Of a stretch of DNA of 64,000 bases, positions 49,101 through 61,715 are shown piece by piece. This DNA comes from Amaranthus tricolor (taxonomy: Eukaryota > Streptophyta > Magnoliopsida > Caryophyllales > Amaranthaceae). Every line of letters starts with the position of its first letter. Position 1 is the stretch's first letter. The notes beneath the pieces were generated by a model. The model was given only the letters and a program-made list of their open reading frames with translations. It searched no databases and was not told the origin of the DNA. Location of the stretch: the NCBI RefSeq assembly GCF_026212465.1, contig NC_080058.1, forward strand, positions 15,312,537-15,376,536, in the 5' to 3' direction. Made by a program: the position numbers and the translations under genes.

Positions 49101-52100
49101 AATTAATAACAAAGTTTGTTGATGCTTATTAGTATTTACATACTAACAAATACAAATTGGAAGTATCTTTGTAGGAGACTAGGAGTTATTTAAGATAATT
49201 CAGTTTGGACTATTCTGGCATAAATAGAAAGGGAAAATATCTATGCCTACTTAGCCTTAAGTATGAGTACAATGTATGCAAGCGAGATGCGTTAAGCCTC
49301 AATATTTTGGGCATGGGCACTGATTTGGGGTCTCTCTAAAATGGAAGAAATATATGCAATGCAACTTTGTTCGGATTTTTTAGGGTTAAAGCTTTGATGG
49401 TGGTGTTGTAAGCAATAATCATTTCATCGAGATTTTACTATTTCTGTTTGACATTGTATAAACAAAATTCTAGGGGATAAATTATGACTAATTTTGCATT
49501 GGAGTAATTTTACAAGCTATAAGAAGTGACACTAGAATGTACAGTAGCTTGTAATTGTGAGTCAATATTATCCAGAGGGAGAAGGAAGGTGTTTTTATCC
49601 TATCATGATAAGTGTCTCATTTTTTTATAGGCCCAGACGCCCAGCTACAATTTTGATTATGGGTTGAAGTATTAAAAGAAAAGGATAGGGATTATGGGTT
49701 GAAGCGTTAAAGGAAAAGGATTGGGAAGTTCTAGCAAAAGAAAGAGTTTTGCTCAGTAACTTATCCAATTGTTTTGTTTAATCCTAGCTATTTGGATTAC
49801 TTGCTTGGACCTCCATTCTTTCAAATGTCAAAATGTAGTATAAAACAAAAAATATTAGGTTACCTTCTGGACAGGAGAACACATGGATTTGTTCTTTTCT
49901 TTCAAGAGATTGTTGCTTATGTTGTCTCTTAGCTTGACTTCTAAAAGGCCTAAATTATGAGGTTTAAAATGCCTGATTAGATGAGGGTGTATAAATGCTT
50001 GCTTAATTTATCAACTAAGTACGGATAAATATTATGGCAGCGATTGCAGTCTTTTGGAAACGAGCATTATTTAGGTTTTAAAACACTCGTCACATCTGTC
50101 GAATTTAAGGATGTTTTAAATGAATCCATTAAATGTTTTTGACCTATTAGAATCTTTAGGGTAAAAAAGCAAGAAGGGACGGGGACATATATAGTCAACA
50201 ACCTCAAGTTCCATCACTCAAGAAAATGGGGTGTTAAGCTTCCATTAAATATTTCATGCCTCACTATTCGTAACATTTCTCAGTCTCTTTGAGCGTCTTT
50301 ACTCAAAATTTATATAAACTGGAGCATTTCTAATAGAAGGACATTTGAGCTTCTGTTCTTCTTTTAATAGTGCGTCTACCTCAATTCCATTTCTAGTTTC
50401 ATACTTACAATTCCAATATAATCTCTTATTCCGCCGTTATATTCACATCTTTCTACAATCGCTTTATCACGCAATGCATATAAGTTAGGAGATATTTAGG
50501 CAGTGAGTTTGGTGGTTGGCCCTGTTTGCACTTGTCAAATCTTGTTGCAATGACGCTAATCTTCACCATTGTTGGAACTTTTTTAGGTTCTTGAACATGA
50601 AAGAAGGTAATTTTAATGAGAGAAAATTTGATTTTAGTACACTTGACTCTGGCCATCTGCTCAAAATTCACCGTACCATAAACTAACTCTGAATACACTC
50701 AACTATTGGGGGTGTTAACTTTGAACGTGTTGTGTCAAATATTTACCTATTATAGTAGCGCATGGAATAAATACTCCTCCGTTACGTTATGTAACGCCCG
50801 TTATATAACCTGTTTGAAAGTTGCCTCGATGTTAAATCCCATTATATAACGGTTCACAAAAATTTACGGTCAAAATGCCGTGTTGACCGTTATATAACGT
50901 GTAACGCCCGTTATTTTACCGTTATAACGATATTTCAACGTTACAATGTTATTTGTCAACCGTTAAAATTTTATTAATACCCATTAACTTTAATTATTAC
51001 GATTACTTAATTTATAGTTACTCATAATTTTAGTTGATAAACAAAATAGTTAACTAATTACTAATAAGTTAATTAATTATACACTAAAAGAATCAAATAT
51101 TGCAATTATAATAGCTAGTTGCATATTATTGCATAATTATAGTAGTTCAACAACAAAAATGCAATTATAAGTTCAAAACCCCTTATGGATTTTTTTTTCC
51201 AAAAATCACACCGCATTGGTCGCGATTTGCGTTATTTTTCCGTTATAGCCGTTTTCTGCAACACCGCGACCGTTTCCGCAAACGCATCCGCGAGCGCGAT
51301 TTTTTTCCATGATAGTAGGTTACTTATATAGGGTATGGTAAAGGAAGGTTGTGATGGCTTTAGGCGCTTGATAAGTTTAGGGTATGCTAAAGGAAGGTTG
51401 TGACGATGAGTAATGAATGATCAAGAAAGGCTGTTTGCGATGATCATAAAGTTGATGATGGTGATAATCGAAGATGATAGTAGTAGGTGAAAGGAGGATT
51501 GTAATAAGATGCTGGGTTGATCAAACAAATAGCTTGAAGATGGTTATGATCTTGGTTTGACTAAAGTGTTGTGACAACTAATGTTAATGATGTTTTGATT
51601 ATGGTGGCCGATCATCCATGATGATCATTTGATGATGTAAGTTGATGATCAAGGAATTTAGGCATATAGACTACTATATGCATGACGTTCAAAGAGTTAG
51701 GCTACTAGACAATGTTATTTCATCACTTTTCTTTTTTTATAATTTTTATTGTACAAATTAATTTACTTCATTGATTTAGTAACTAATATGGTGGATTGGT
51801 TTCTTAATTTTTGCGTCAAGTGTCTATACATTTTGGACTTACTATATAGTCTAATGGTGATGAATTATATTTTAAGTAACCAGCTTTCTTAGGTTAATAA
51901 GTAACCTTGTGTGTTCAAAGTTAACAGTCTCAATACTTTGGTTTATTCTGAGTTAATCAATTGTAGAGTGTATTTTGTATGTATTAGGAATAAATGGGTG
52001 CTTAATATCAAATTTTGTTTCAATGGGTGATATTGTAGAAAATTAAAAATTAAGTTTAAGGGGAGGGAGATGGTGAAACTTGATTACGTTGCTATGTTAA

Positions 52101-55100
52101 ACTTTTGGGTTTTTCTAAATGAAAGAATGTATGTGTATATAATTAATAAGTTTTTGTTGACTTTTTATTTCTCCTGTTTTCCCTACTTCATATCTATATT
52201 CATAAATTTGAGGACTTTTATCAGAAAGTGCAACTGATATGCTATTTGATTATATTTGTTGTATAATAGTTAAATGATTAAAGCACATGATGAGTTTCAT
52301 TTGGAAATTTGGTCATGACTTTTTGTTTGTATTGGATGGTAATTGGTATGCTGTAAATTGTTTCCTCCTATATATTTGAATTATATCTCAATTTTCTTAA
52401 TTTAAATTTTGGAGAATTTTCATCACTAAAAAACATATGTTCTTCATTCTTCAAACAATGAATCATTTCAGTGATGTTATTTTCTTGTGCTTTTTTTTGA
52501 AAGGTCCTAAATTATTGTTTTTCCTAGGGCCCTCAAAAGTTTAGCATCGGGCCTGCAAACGGTATATTGATTATGGAATGTAAATAAGGTTGTTAAGAGT
52601 AACGATCGCCTTATAAAAAATTTTGAGCTTACCAAACCGCAAAACAACTTTACATAACCTGTGATTTGAAATCATGAAATTACAACCATTATATTATAAG
52701 TTATTATTATAACATATTAGCCATTTTTATTTTCTTAAAGTGTGTTAGGGTCTGAAGGACTTTCATAAGCTTTAATTGATATATATTTCCTTAAAAACTT
52801 AAATTACTATAAAAAATAAAATATTTTTTTAGTTAACGCTTCAAATTGCAATGTCTACAAAAGAGTAGCAAGACAACAAGGTGTCATGTCCTGTTAACGC
52901 AATCGCGACAATATCCATGATTTTTTTTTCAATGGTATTGATTGCAATCGCGTTTAACGTGTTCTTTTCTTAAAATTAAATTTTTTCCATGGGAGCATTT
53001 TGGATTTTTCATTTAATAATTTATCCTGTGTTATGTCTTGCATATATGTGTTTCACAAAATTTCAAGTGAAATTTAGAACTAAAGCCCTTCAATCATTAA
53101 CAAATTTTTTTATCTGTTTTTGTTTTCTTTTTTTTTTTTGTTGTGATTTCTTATATTATGCACCAATCACGAGCTCTTCTCATATGTGACATCAAAATCT
53201 TTGATGTACCGTGTTGACATGGCTCGGACACGGGATGATATACCTGGCCACTTTAGGTTTAAATGTTCTATTAGAGAGGAGAAAAAGAAGTTGAGAGGAG
53301 GAAGTAGAGGAGTGAGAAAGAGAAAGCAAGAAGAGAGTGAGGAATACCTTTGGTTTCATGGAGGTGAAGTGACAAGAACACAAGATGACCCATCACTGCA
53401 ATTCATACAAAGAGGAATAGCTTTGATTTTGTGATTATGTAAATTTGCTTAAAGTAAATTCTTGGGCTTGGCCCATTCATTTTCCTTTGTCATACGTGAT
53501 CCCTTTCTCTTTCTTTTTCTTATTCCTTTTCTTTTTTTTTTTCATATTTCTTTTTTTTTCCTCTTATATTCTTTATTTTTTAAATTCATTTTCTCTTCTT
53601 TTATCTCCTTTTTTGTTATTGTTATTAAGGTTTTAATTAAATAATGTACTTTAGAATTCTAGTATCTACTTAGGCATGATATATTTTAGTATTTAATACT
53701 CTCCAAATTATGTCAAATTTAAGTAATTAAACGTTAAATATGAAAAACTTTTCTTTAAGATTTATAAAAAAAATTGCTAATTTTTTAATTTTACAATAGA
53801 AAAAAAAGAGATAGGGAATAATATCTTTGTTAGTTTTATCATTAACAAGGATAAGGTTGCATGCCCCTGACCCTCCTAGACCCCACCCTAGGTGGAAGCC
53901 ACTTAAAGACATAGGGTAATGGAATGGAGTTGTGATAATAAAAGAAAAAGAAAGATTAATATTTATTGTTATAAAATATATTTATGTAGATGCTCATTGC
54001 AGTGCCCATGTCCGTGTCCGTGTCTGAATTTCAGACATTGTCCTCGTGTTCAATAATTTGAAGGCCGAGTCGACTCTCGGACATGTGTTGGACACTGACA
54101 CTCAGATCAATGTATAAGTAACGTAGCTTCTGATTAGGATGATTCTAGACCAAAATTTAGATTGAATAAAGTAATTCTCCACCAGTCTAGAAGGTTAGGC
54201 TAGTATGTAAACAACACCTTTAAATTATTGTTATTACTTGCTTTGGATTTTTCAGATGCTTGTGCAGTGTCTCTTGTTATGATGGTATTTAAACATTGAT
54301 GCCATTCACAAAAGAAATTATCGCCTTGAACTTGATACTTCTATTGGTTTTTTAACCTCTTGTCTCTCATTGACGCTATTAACTAGAGTTTTCTAAACAC
54401 TTAGTTGTTGAATGCTAGTGCCACTATCAAGTGTATTTCTTGCAGCTGTAATTGAGAATAAGTTGATGATTCATTGTCTTCTACCTTGGCTTTCTTTTTC
54501 CTGCATGAATCATAGGTTTTGAATGGCCAAGGATATGATGGGGCTGCTGCAGATATTTGGTCTTGTGGAGTCATTCTTTATGTTCTATTAGCTGGATTTC
54601 TCCCTTTTGAAGAAATAACTCTTGCTACCTTGTACCAAAAGGTGACTATTTTATGTTTTTGCTTTATCCCATAATCTCACTTAGAATATTTTATAAATTG
54701 CATTTAGATGTTCTTTAATGTTCTTTGACTTAGAATTTTTATATTTTTTGCTGTATCCCAGATATTTAGGTGATGATTTCTCCTTTTTGAAGAAACAAAC
54801 AACTCTTGCTATCTGTTATTTTCTTTAAGATGCTTTTTTTAAGGACTTGAGGCACATATCTGTATTTAGTTCTCTCACCCTTCGTCTTGCTTGAGTCATA
54901 ATCTGTCCAGAATGGCCTTTTCAAACAGCTGCTTTCTTTTTTAAGGTTGATTCATGATACCAGAGTTTCAGGTTTCCTAAATGCTTTGTTTTTTTATTTT
55001 CTATTACTAAGGTTTTGCTAATTTTTGAAACGTGATGATTATATGGAAGCGTTCCCTACTTACTTTCTGGTTTGCTAATTTTTATGAATGTGATAACTAT

Positions 55101-58100
55101 ATGGAAGCAATTCTCTATTTTCTTCCCATCTAATCCCAGGTTAACCTTTTCTGTTACTCTATCCCAAAATAAATGTTCCTTTTAATTTTCTAGTTGTTGA
55201 TTTATATGACAACGAGGATGAAAAAGTCAGACACTCTGTCCTTTCAGTAAGACCATAGCTCATAGTGCATCATAAAATTCATATGTCTTCCCCATTAGTC
55301 TGTTGTATAGTTTGATCTTTGGAAACACCCTTGTTTATGGTTAATGCTTGACATCTTCAGTTATAAAGTGTTCTCTTCATCAGGTAATGTATATTGTTTT
55401 GGGACTTTGAGCTGTGTTGTAAACTTGAAGCTTGAAAAATCATGTAAAATTTGTTCAATTTCAGAGTAGTAGCGGATTGAATTTGTTGGATACATGGATT
55501 TGATGTCGAGTCCACGAGTTCCTTGAACACGTTTTGTGTACATTGGCTTCTAATTGTAATGGTCAACAATGAACCTTAGGTTACTCTGCTACACATCTCA
55601 TTGGCTTTATGAGATCTAATAATTTAGGCTGTTCATTGCAGTCTCATTATCTCTTGGATTTTGAAACATAATTATACCCAACTGATTCAGTCGATCATAG
55701 TACCTCTTATGTGAATTTATTGTGCTTCTTGTTCTCTTATAAAATTGATAGATTTAAATGCATTGTAAGCCATTAGAGTTCTTCAATTACTATGAGTGGT
55801 AGTTGTATGCTTTTTGTAAAGTTGGGGGCTTTACTGATTTAAACAAAACATATATCCTTTTTCTTATAAATAAATATAAATTCCTTCTCTTATAAAGAAA
55901 TATAATTGCATGTGATATTTTCTGTGATGTACCTGCAGATTAATTCTGCCGCATTTTCTTGCCCGTTCTGGTTTTCACCTGATGCAAAATCATTGATAGA
56001 AAGATTGCTCGATCCCAATCCCAAAACTGTAAGTATACAACTTTATTCAGGAAAAAAAAAAGTAGAAAAATTTTCTCTTCATCCTTCTCGATTTAGATAT
56101 CTTGACTTAAAATTAGAAACATCAGTGTGCAACTATTTAAGGGAACTGTGATCTTGTTAAATGATATCTTTCTATTCTAATATACTTTTTATAAATATAT
56201 TGAAAGAAACTCTTGATTGAAGAAAAGTCTTTGACTTTCCTTTACATAGCTAATAATAAAGAAGTTGTTTCCGATTGAACTTTGTAGCAAATAATGTGAT
56301 CAATAAACTTGCTATAACTTAAGATTTTGAAAGTTGAAACTTTGCTGACTTTCCCTCATATTTCATATGTTCTTTTGATGATACAGCGTATTACAATTGA
56401 AGAAATTAGAAATGACCCTTGGTTTCAAGTGAACTACATTCCTGCACGACAAAATGCGGAAGAAGAAGTAAACTTAGATGATGTTCGTGCTGCTTTTGAT
56501 GATATTGAGGTCAGGTTTCTCCCACTTGGTCTATTCCATTCTATACTTCAATATTTCCGGGCATTCCTGTGCATACATATGTTAATAATTCTTGCTGCAT
56601 CTTATTCGTCTTGATTCTGTCACAAGTTGTCTTATCAATGTATGTTACTTCTTTTCAGTTTTAGTTGTTACGTTGTAGCTGGTCCCTGCCTTTGTATTTT
56701 GCCTGATTCTGTAACTTATTAAGTTTTCTTGGAAATTATACGGCAGGACCATTATGTGACTGAACAGTCTAGGCATATGGACCGGGGACCCCTGATAATG
56801 AATGCATTTGAAATGATTACCCTATCTCAAGGTCTAAATCTGTCAGCTCTCTTTGACAGGCGCCAGGTATATTCGTGTTCAAATAAATAAATGTAATCTA
56901 GTCAGTAGTTAAAGAAACTAAATTTCAGTTGGTGGCTGCGTTGGTAACTTGCAAGTTTTCTTGAACATATTATACTAATTTCTGCCTTTCTACACATTTC
57001 ACTCTTGTTTTTATAGGATTATGTAAAGAGACAAACCCGTTTTGTTTCACGCGAATCTCCAAAAAATATAATTTCGACAATTGAAACCGTTGCTGAATCA
57101 ATGGGTCTCAAGGTTCATACACGTAACTACAAGGTGTAGATCTTAACTTAGCACAAATTTATTTTTCTTGAGGCAGAGGTGTAAGTTTGCATTTATACTG
57201 CTCTATGCTGATTTAGGTTTATGCCAAGTGATAAATGAACTCAGTTTCTTGTCCCTTCCTACCGTTAGTATTCCATAGCTCTTGATTATGTATGTAATCA
57301 AAGTCCTATTTTGAAATTTGTTAAGCTATGCCTGCTTTAGAAGTTCTTTCTTGCTAGATGAATGGAGTAATGCTTAACAATGTATTCGCAGGAGGGGATT
57401 CATAGTGAAAGGAAGTGGATGGAGAGTGATGGATCTGTTTTTCTTTATGTAGATATATATCAAGGAAGCCAAGGGAAGGACATAGAGAATCTCCTTTTTC
57501 CTATGATACATCTTACATTGTGGTTGGATAAAAATGGTGGAGGAAACAGTCGGATAATCTATAACTATTACTAAAACAAAACACTATTGATGTCATCACT
57601 TTTAAAGTTGCTTACGTATCACTTCCTCAATAAAAATGTTCCCTCTAAACTCCATGATAATGTCATTGTTATTCTGACTAATATTTTTATCTTTGACTTT
57701 TCTACTTTCTAATTATGACTATAATATTATCTATATTAATTGATTTTTTTTACTTTTTAGGTCACATCATTTAATGTATTAGTCAATCATATATTTTATT
57801 TTATTTTTTTTTCAATTATTTATAAAATCTTTATAATATTATTTATTAAATGATTATAGGATAATTTGAGATGATTAAAACATAAAGTCGTAAATTAAAT
57901 TTTTTTTTTGTTTATACAAATATGTTAGAAAATTTAATAAAGTCGTGCATCGTACCGTACGGGTATTATCTAGTATTTAATAAAGAGAAAAAGGGATGGA
58001 AGGAAAGGTTTACATTATGGTCGCCCAAATGAAGGATCTTATGATATTTTGACCAAGGCAAGATTACAAAATCGGAGGTTTTTGTTGGTTTCTTGATGAA

Positions 58101-61100
58101 TGAAGAAAATAACATTATATGAAATTGAAATAAAATTATAAGGATTGCATGAAGCTGTTTGATCCGGGAATATGCCTAATTACAATTTGGATTCTGTACC
58201 AATGAGGTAAATTCTTATTGAAAATTGTCATCAACCTAATTACAATTTGAGAAACCCTCTTTTATATAAGTAGATAACATAGTTGGATAATTACTCTCTT
58301 AACGACCCTATTGGGGCATTGTGGATTAAGATAATTACTTAAGTGGTAATAAAAGTCGAACCAGCAAAATGAGTGTGAATTGAGATAATAATAGGTGATG
58401 AGATGGGGGTGAAGAGAGTAATATCGTGAAAGTATGATGAAAGTGAGTGACGGGGATTTATTACTTTCATTGAGTGGGGAAGGGGGTAATGGACTACCAC
58501 CACCTCCTTAGGGTAACATATTACCCCCCAAATGCGAGCAACAATTCCCCCTTTTCTCTATTTTCTTCACAAATGCCGCGATCCTATGATCTTTATAGTA
58601 ACCTTTATTTTCTTTGCAACCACCACTACTTTTCTTTGTTTTTGTTGTTTTGACTTTTGTTACTGCCCTAACGCCTTATCCTCAATCCATTATGCCCTTA
58701 ATGACCATCAAGTTACAGAGTGAATACTTAAATTAAGTTGCAATTTACAAGAGCTCTCAAGATATAAAAACGCATGCAAATGATACAATAGCTGTACAGG
58801 GTTCACAGCTTTGAGGAATTTCATTCTTTATGAACTTATATTATTTAAACAGTATATACACTGAGCTGACAACTCAGTCTGGATGGATCAAACTAAAAAG
58901 GCAATATTTCCCTTTTTGTTTTTTTTTTTATTTTTTTTTATTTTTTTGTACAGTGCTTGTTCATAAGCTTTCAGGCTCTACTTTTGTATCTTCGTATGAT
59001 TTGTAAGATGTAATCCTAAGTTTGACCTGTCCGTAAACCACTCCGTCAAAGACATTCTTTGTATATAGTAGCCACAACCAAGTCTCTGAATCGCACCATA
59101 AGCCACTATCAACTCAAAAGTTCTATTAACAATAGTAAAACCATCCAATTAATCTTTTAGTCACTTTATTGACACCAAATAGAAATTATATATCCGCTTC
59201 ATCTTGAAATCGTTGAAGAAATGATGTTGATGCATGCTATTTTCCATTGGTGTTATAATACTATTGACAAAGTTACATTGTTCTTTTTGTTTTTTACTGG
59301 GTGAGGTTGATATTTCGTTGAGGTTAATGGTATGGAAGGCAGTTTTGCATGGCTTAAATTAAATAGTTTTCTAGCACTATTTCCCTTGAATTTAGTTAGT
59401 TGGCTAAGCTTTATCATTTCTTTTTGTCTTTATTTTCTTTCATGTCACAGGTTCAATTAGTGTACTATAAAATCATTTTTTTTTAATTAATCCAATTTTG
59501 ACCATTCTTTTTCACTATCTTGGTTGCTTCAGACAAGACTTGAAGGAGTATCTTCAAATAGGAGAGGCCCGTTCGCTGTGGTGCTGGAGGTAAGTTTCAT
59601 TCTTTGCTGAACTATGTTAGCTCTGAGATATGTTTCATGGAGTCTAACTACTAATAGTATCTTAAACATCTCTGTTATTTCAGATCTATGAAGTTGCACC
59701 CTCACTATTCATGGTGGATGTTCGCAAAGCTGCTGGTGACACCCTTGAATACCACAAGGTTAGCATGGATCAGTGGCATTTTTTCAGTAGGCACTATGGT
59801 TGGTACTACATATAAAGGATAAGCATGTTATAACATGAGTATATCTAACATTCATAACTTCAACTCAACGCCTGAGTTATCGGCTAACTTCAATGGGTCA
59901 TTCTCCATTGTATCTGCGAATCCACACATTGGCTGTTCAAAGCTGTCATTTTACATCATTATCGCTGTAAATCCAGCGAGTAAAATATGATATAATGTAG
60001 GAGTTTTTCACCTTTCAATTTTTTCTTTCACAACGAAATCTTTATCATCATAGGGAGATTCATTCTACTATAGCCTCATTTATTACGATTTGTACTAGTC
60101 TTTCTTTGACTATCCATCTGCAAAACTACTGGGAGTATTTTACCTTTTGAAATGCATCCCCGATACCTATCCACTTGTTGCTCCAACATTGTCACTGCCA
60201 TGTACTAGACTATTGAAATATCCATTGCCTGCTAGTCCTTAATGCTCTCATTTTGTCCTCCTTATGGCTATGTGTACTATGTTGCATATTGCAATCCTCT
60301 AGAATTACAATGTTATGAGTTCTTCGTTCCTTAGCTTGGTGAAAATGGTTTGCCATCTCTACTAGAGTGGCTTGTGAAAATTAAGGCTGCCATAGCTCGC
60401 CCCCTTATTGCCACTTCAAGAAGGATGAGAAAATTTCTAGGTAGAAAACATTAATTTTCCGTTTTACCTAAAAACCAATTCCCTCCATCTAAGCACAAGT
60501 GTCTGATTTACATATTGAGTCGGTTCACCCCAAGTTTCCTATTTTCTTATTTAGAAAGCTATTTGTGGGGTTTACATTTGTATGCCCCACAAGATTCCTC
60601 AACTTTACCTCTATCGACAAACTTACATTTTCTTAAAATTTGTGCAAAATTAATGAGGACATTTGTGTTGAGATACAAATGAGTATATTTTATAATATTA
60701 TACAATTTTTTAATAATTAAAATCAACTAAACTTAATTATCGAGATCCAACCCAAACTATGATATGTATCCGACATTCCAACTGAGTCATTTTAAGCTCT
60801 ATCCAATCTTGTATGTTGAACATTTATTTATACAGCAAGAATCCAAGTATCATGCAAAGACATGAAATTCATGATGTGTTGGGCGTCATAGGTCATGCTG
60901 AAGCGGGGCACGTGACTAGCATGTTCTGTCTTGGTCGGCCACAAACAGTTTCAGCCGTGTTGTGTTATTTCGACCATCTTCAAACAGTGGCCTGTGAACA
61001 CGAGCACGCGGGCAGTACTGCAAGCCACAACACATTTTTTTTTATTTTTTTATTTTTTCCTAAAATTTGTTATAAATGACGGGCCATGCTATTTTTAAAC

Positions 61101-61715
61101 AAATAGAGAGCATGGTCCACCCATGGCCTACTGTTGCGGTTTTAGAGTCGTGCCTGCATACCTGTCCTAACTCGTGTCGATTTCTAATCATACATGCATT
61201 CACATTTTGAGATCTAGAAAGAACACCTTTTACCTTGTCATTTTGGGTTGGATTGTTTACTACCAGGTTATATTCAATGTTCGTCTAAGCTATGACTGAG
61301 TAATCAATGAATACTATTTTTTTTTTTTTGAAAACCCTCTAGCTGTGAAGTTCTTGGCTTTTTGCCATGCATGAGAAGTGATTATAGAGTTTGCACTTCA
61401 TCCCAATCTATGGGAAGGATTCATGATCTTTTTACTCCTTAATTTGGCGTTCCTTGCCATCTGAAAATTATGTGCGTCAACTGAATTGATACTTTTCACT
61501 CGATTCTTGAGTTGGAACATATGCATTAATGCAGTTCTTTCCTTAACCAGCATCTATGGCACCCACACCAACCAGGCGACCATCAATTTCTAAAATTTTC
61601 TTTTGTTTTTGGCCTACAGTTTTACAAGTCTTTCTGTGCTAAACTGGACAACATCATTTGGAAACCAAAAGAACATTTGGCACATCCGAGTTTACTTAAA
61701 GCAATGTCATCTTGA
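46150..61715 (+). CDS. CIPK24: CBL-interacting protein kinase 24 (SOS2), 14 exons, 449 aa
   Basis: Exons: 46150-46323, 48053-48115, 48209-48280, 48470-48577, 48726-48800, 48890-48943, 54516-54641, 55939-56028, 56387-56509, 56747-56866, 57017-57133, 59533-59589, 59684-59758, 61620-61715. All introns are GT-AG and phase 0. Ser/Thr kinase: Gly-rich GEGTFAKV (21-28), Lys43, HRDLK (135-139), DFG (155-157), activation-loop Thr171, APE (180-182). Regulatory part: NAF/FISL motif [19 protein letters not shown] (313-331), then the PP2C-interaction region RQTRFVSR. By family knowledge, CBL4/SOS3 or CBL10 with Ca2+ binds the NAF motif and relieves autoinhibition; the kinase then activates the Na+/H+ antiporter SOS1 at the plasma membrane. 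The C-terminal half ([23 protein letters not shown]) matches SOS2 rather than other CIPKs; Arabidopsis SOS2 is 446 aa. The frame is intact, so the gene is probably functional. Confidence 0.96.
46324..48052. other. CIPK24 intron 1 with repeat-rich insert
   Basis: 1.73-kb intron. From about 47030 to 47960 it carries a foreign-looking segment. This includes an LTR-like AT-rich stretch (47040-47280), a 90-bp tandem duplication (from 47295 and 47385), and six or seven degenerate ~55-bp copies of GAATGAGAACATCATTCTTT followed by CGAAC (47490-47910). No coding sequence is supported. Confidence 0.6.
47295..47474. repeat. 90-bp tandem duplication in CIPK24 intron 1
   Basis: AATCTTCAACAC at 47295 and 47385 starts two units containing CAACTTGCATTAAGTATCTT and GCTTTAGTTAGAATATTAAA, differing at about five positions. 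Confidence 0.92.
48944..54515. other. CIPK24 intron 6 (5.57 kb)
   Basis: This is the largest intron in the gene and breaks the kinase domain between APE and the following VLNGQGYDG. It contains a probable hAT-like MITE (50760-51311), a related-looking decayed sequence (about 52560-52985), and T-rich tracts around 53480-53640. Small ORFs (for example 53186-53434) have no recognisable features. Confidence 0.8.
50760..51311. mobile_element. Small DNA transposon in CIPK24 intron 6
   Basis: The left end GCATGGAATAAA and the reversed right end CATGGAAAAAAATCGCG form short inverted termini. They are flanked by ATAGTAGC (50752-50759) and ATAGTAGG (51312-51319), an 8-bp duplication with one mismatch. 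The interior is full of palindromic ACGGTTATATAACG/GTAACGCCCGTTA words on the left and CGCGA words on the right. Size and TSD suggest a hAT-type MITE. Confidence 0.55.
57134..59532. other. CIPK24 intron 11 (2.4 kb)
   Basis: Holds a short Helitron-like element (57558-57973). Upstream of it, a 60-codon open stretch (57392-57574) follows an acceptor-like TATTCGCAG; it matches nothing in CIPK proteins. The rest is AT-rich, with a T-rich run at 58917-58950. Confidence 0.75.
57558..57973 (+). mobile_element. Short non-autonomous Helitron
   Basis: 416 bp starting TCTATAACTATTACTAAAAC and ending in CTAG (57970-57973), inserted between A (57557) and T (57974). About 10 nt before the end is a short GC-containing palindromic stretch, GTGCATCGTACCGTACGGG. 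The TC start, 3' hairpin, CTAG end and A/T target are the Helitron signature. No RepHel coding is present. Confidence 0.6.
59759..61619. other. CIPK24 intron 13 (1.86 kb)
   Basis: AT-rich intron with a GC-richer patch at about 60880-61060 (TTGGTCGGCCACAAACAG and nearby) that could be a dispersed repeat. No gene is supported; the 88-codon ORF at 60813 is considered random. Confidence 0.6.

Noticed and set aside
53186..53434. 82-codon basic ORF in intron 6
   Set aside because: No recognisable domain, and it sits within an AT-rich intron; probably random.
53990..54115. GTCCGTGTCCGTGTCTG...GGACATGTGTTGGACAC block
   Set aside because: It resembles a common dispersed repeat word, but edges could not be defined, so it is not listed as an element.
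55160..55260. Possible second Stowaway end (TACTCTATCCCAAAATAAAT)
   Set aside because: Only one end-like sequence is visible and no matching inverted partner.
55906..56151. 81-codon ORF over exon 8
   Set aside because: It is exon 8 with adjacent intron; junctions at 55939 and 56028 fit SOS2.
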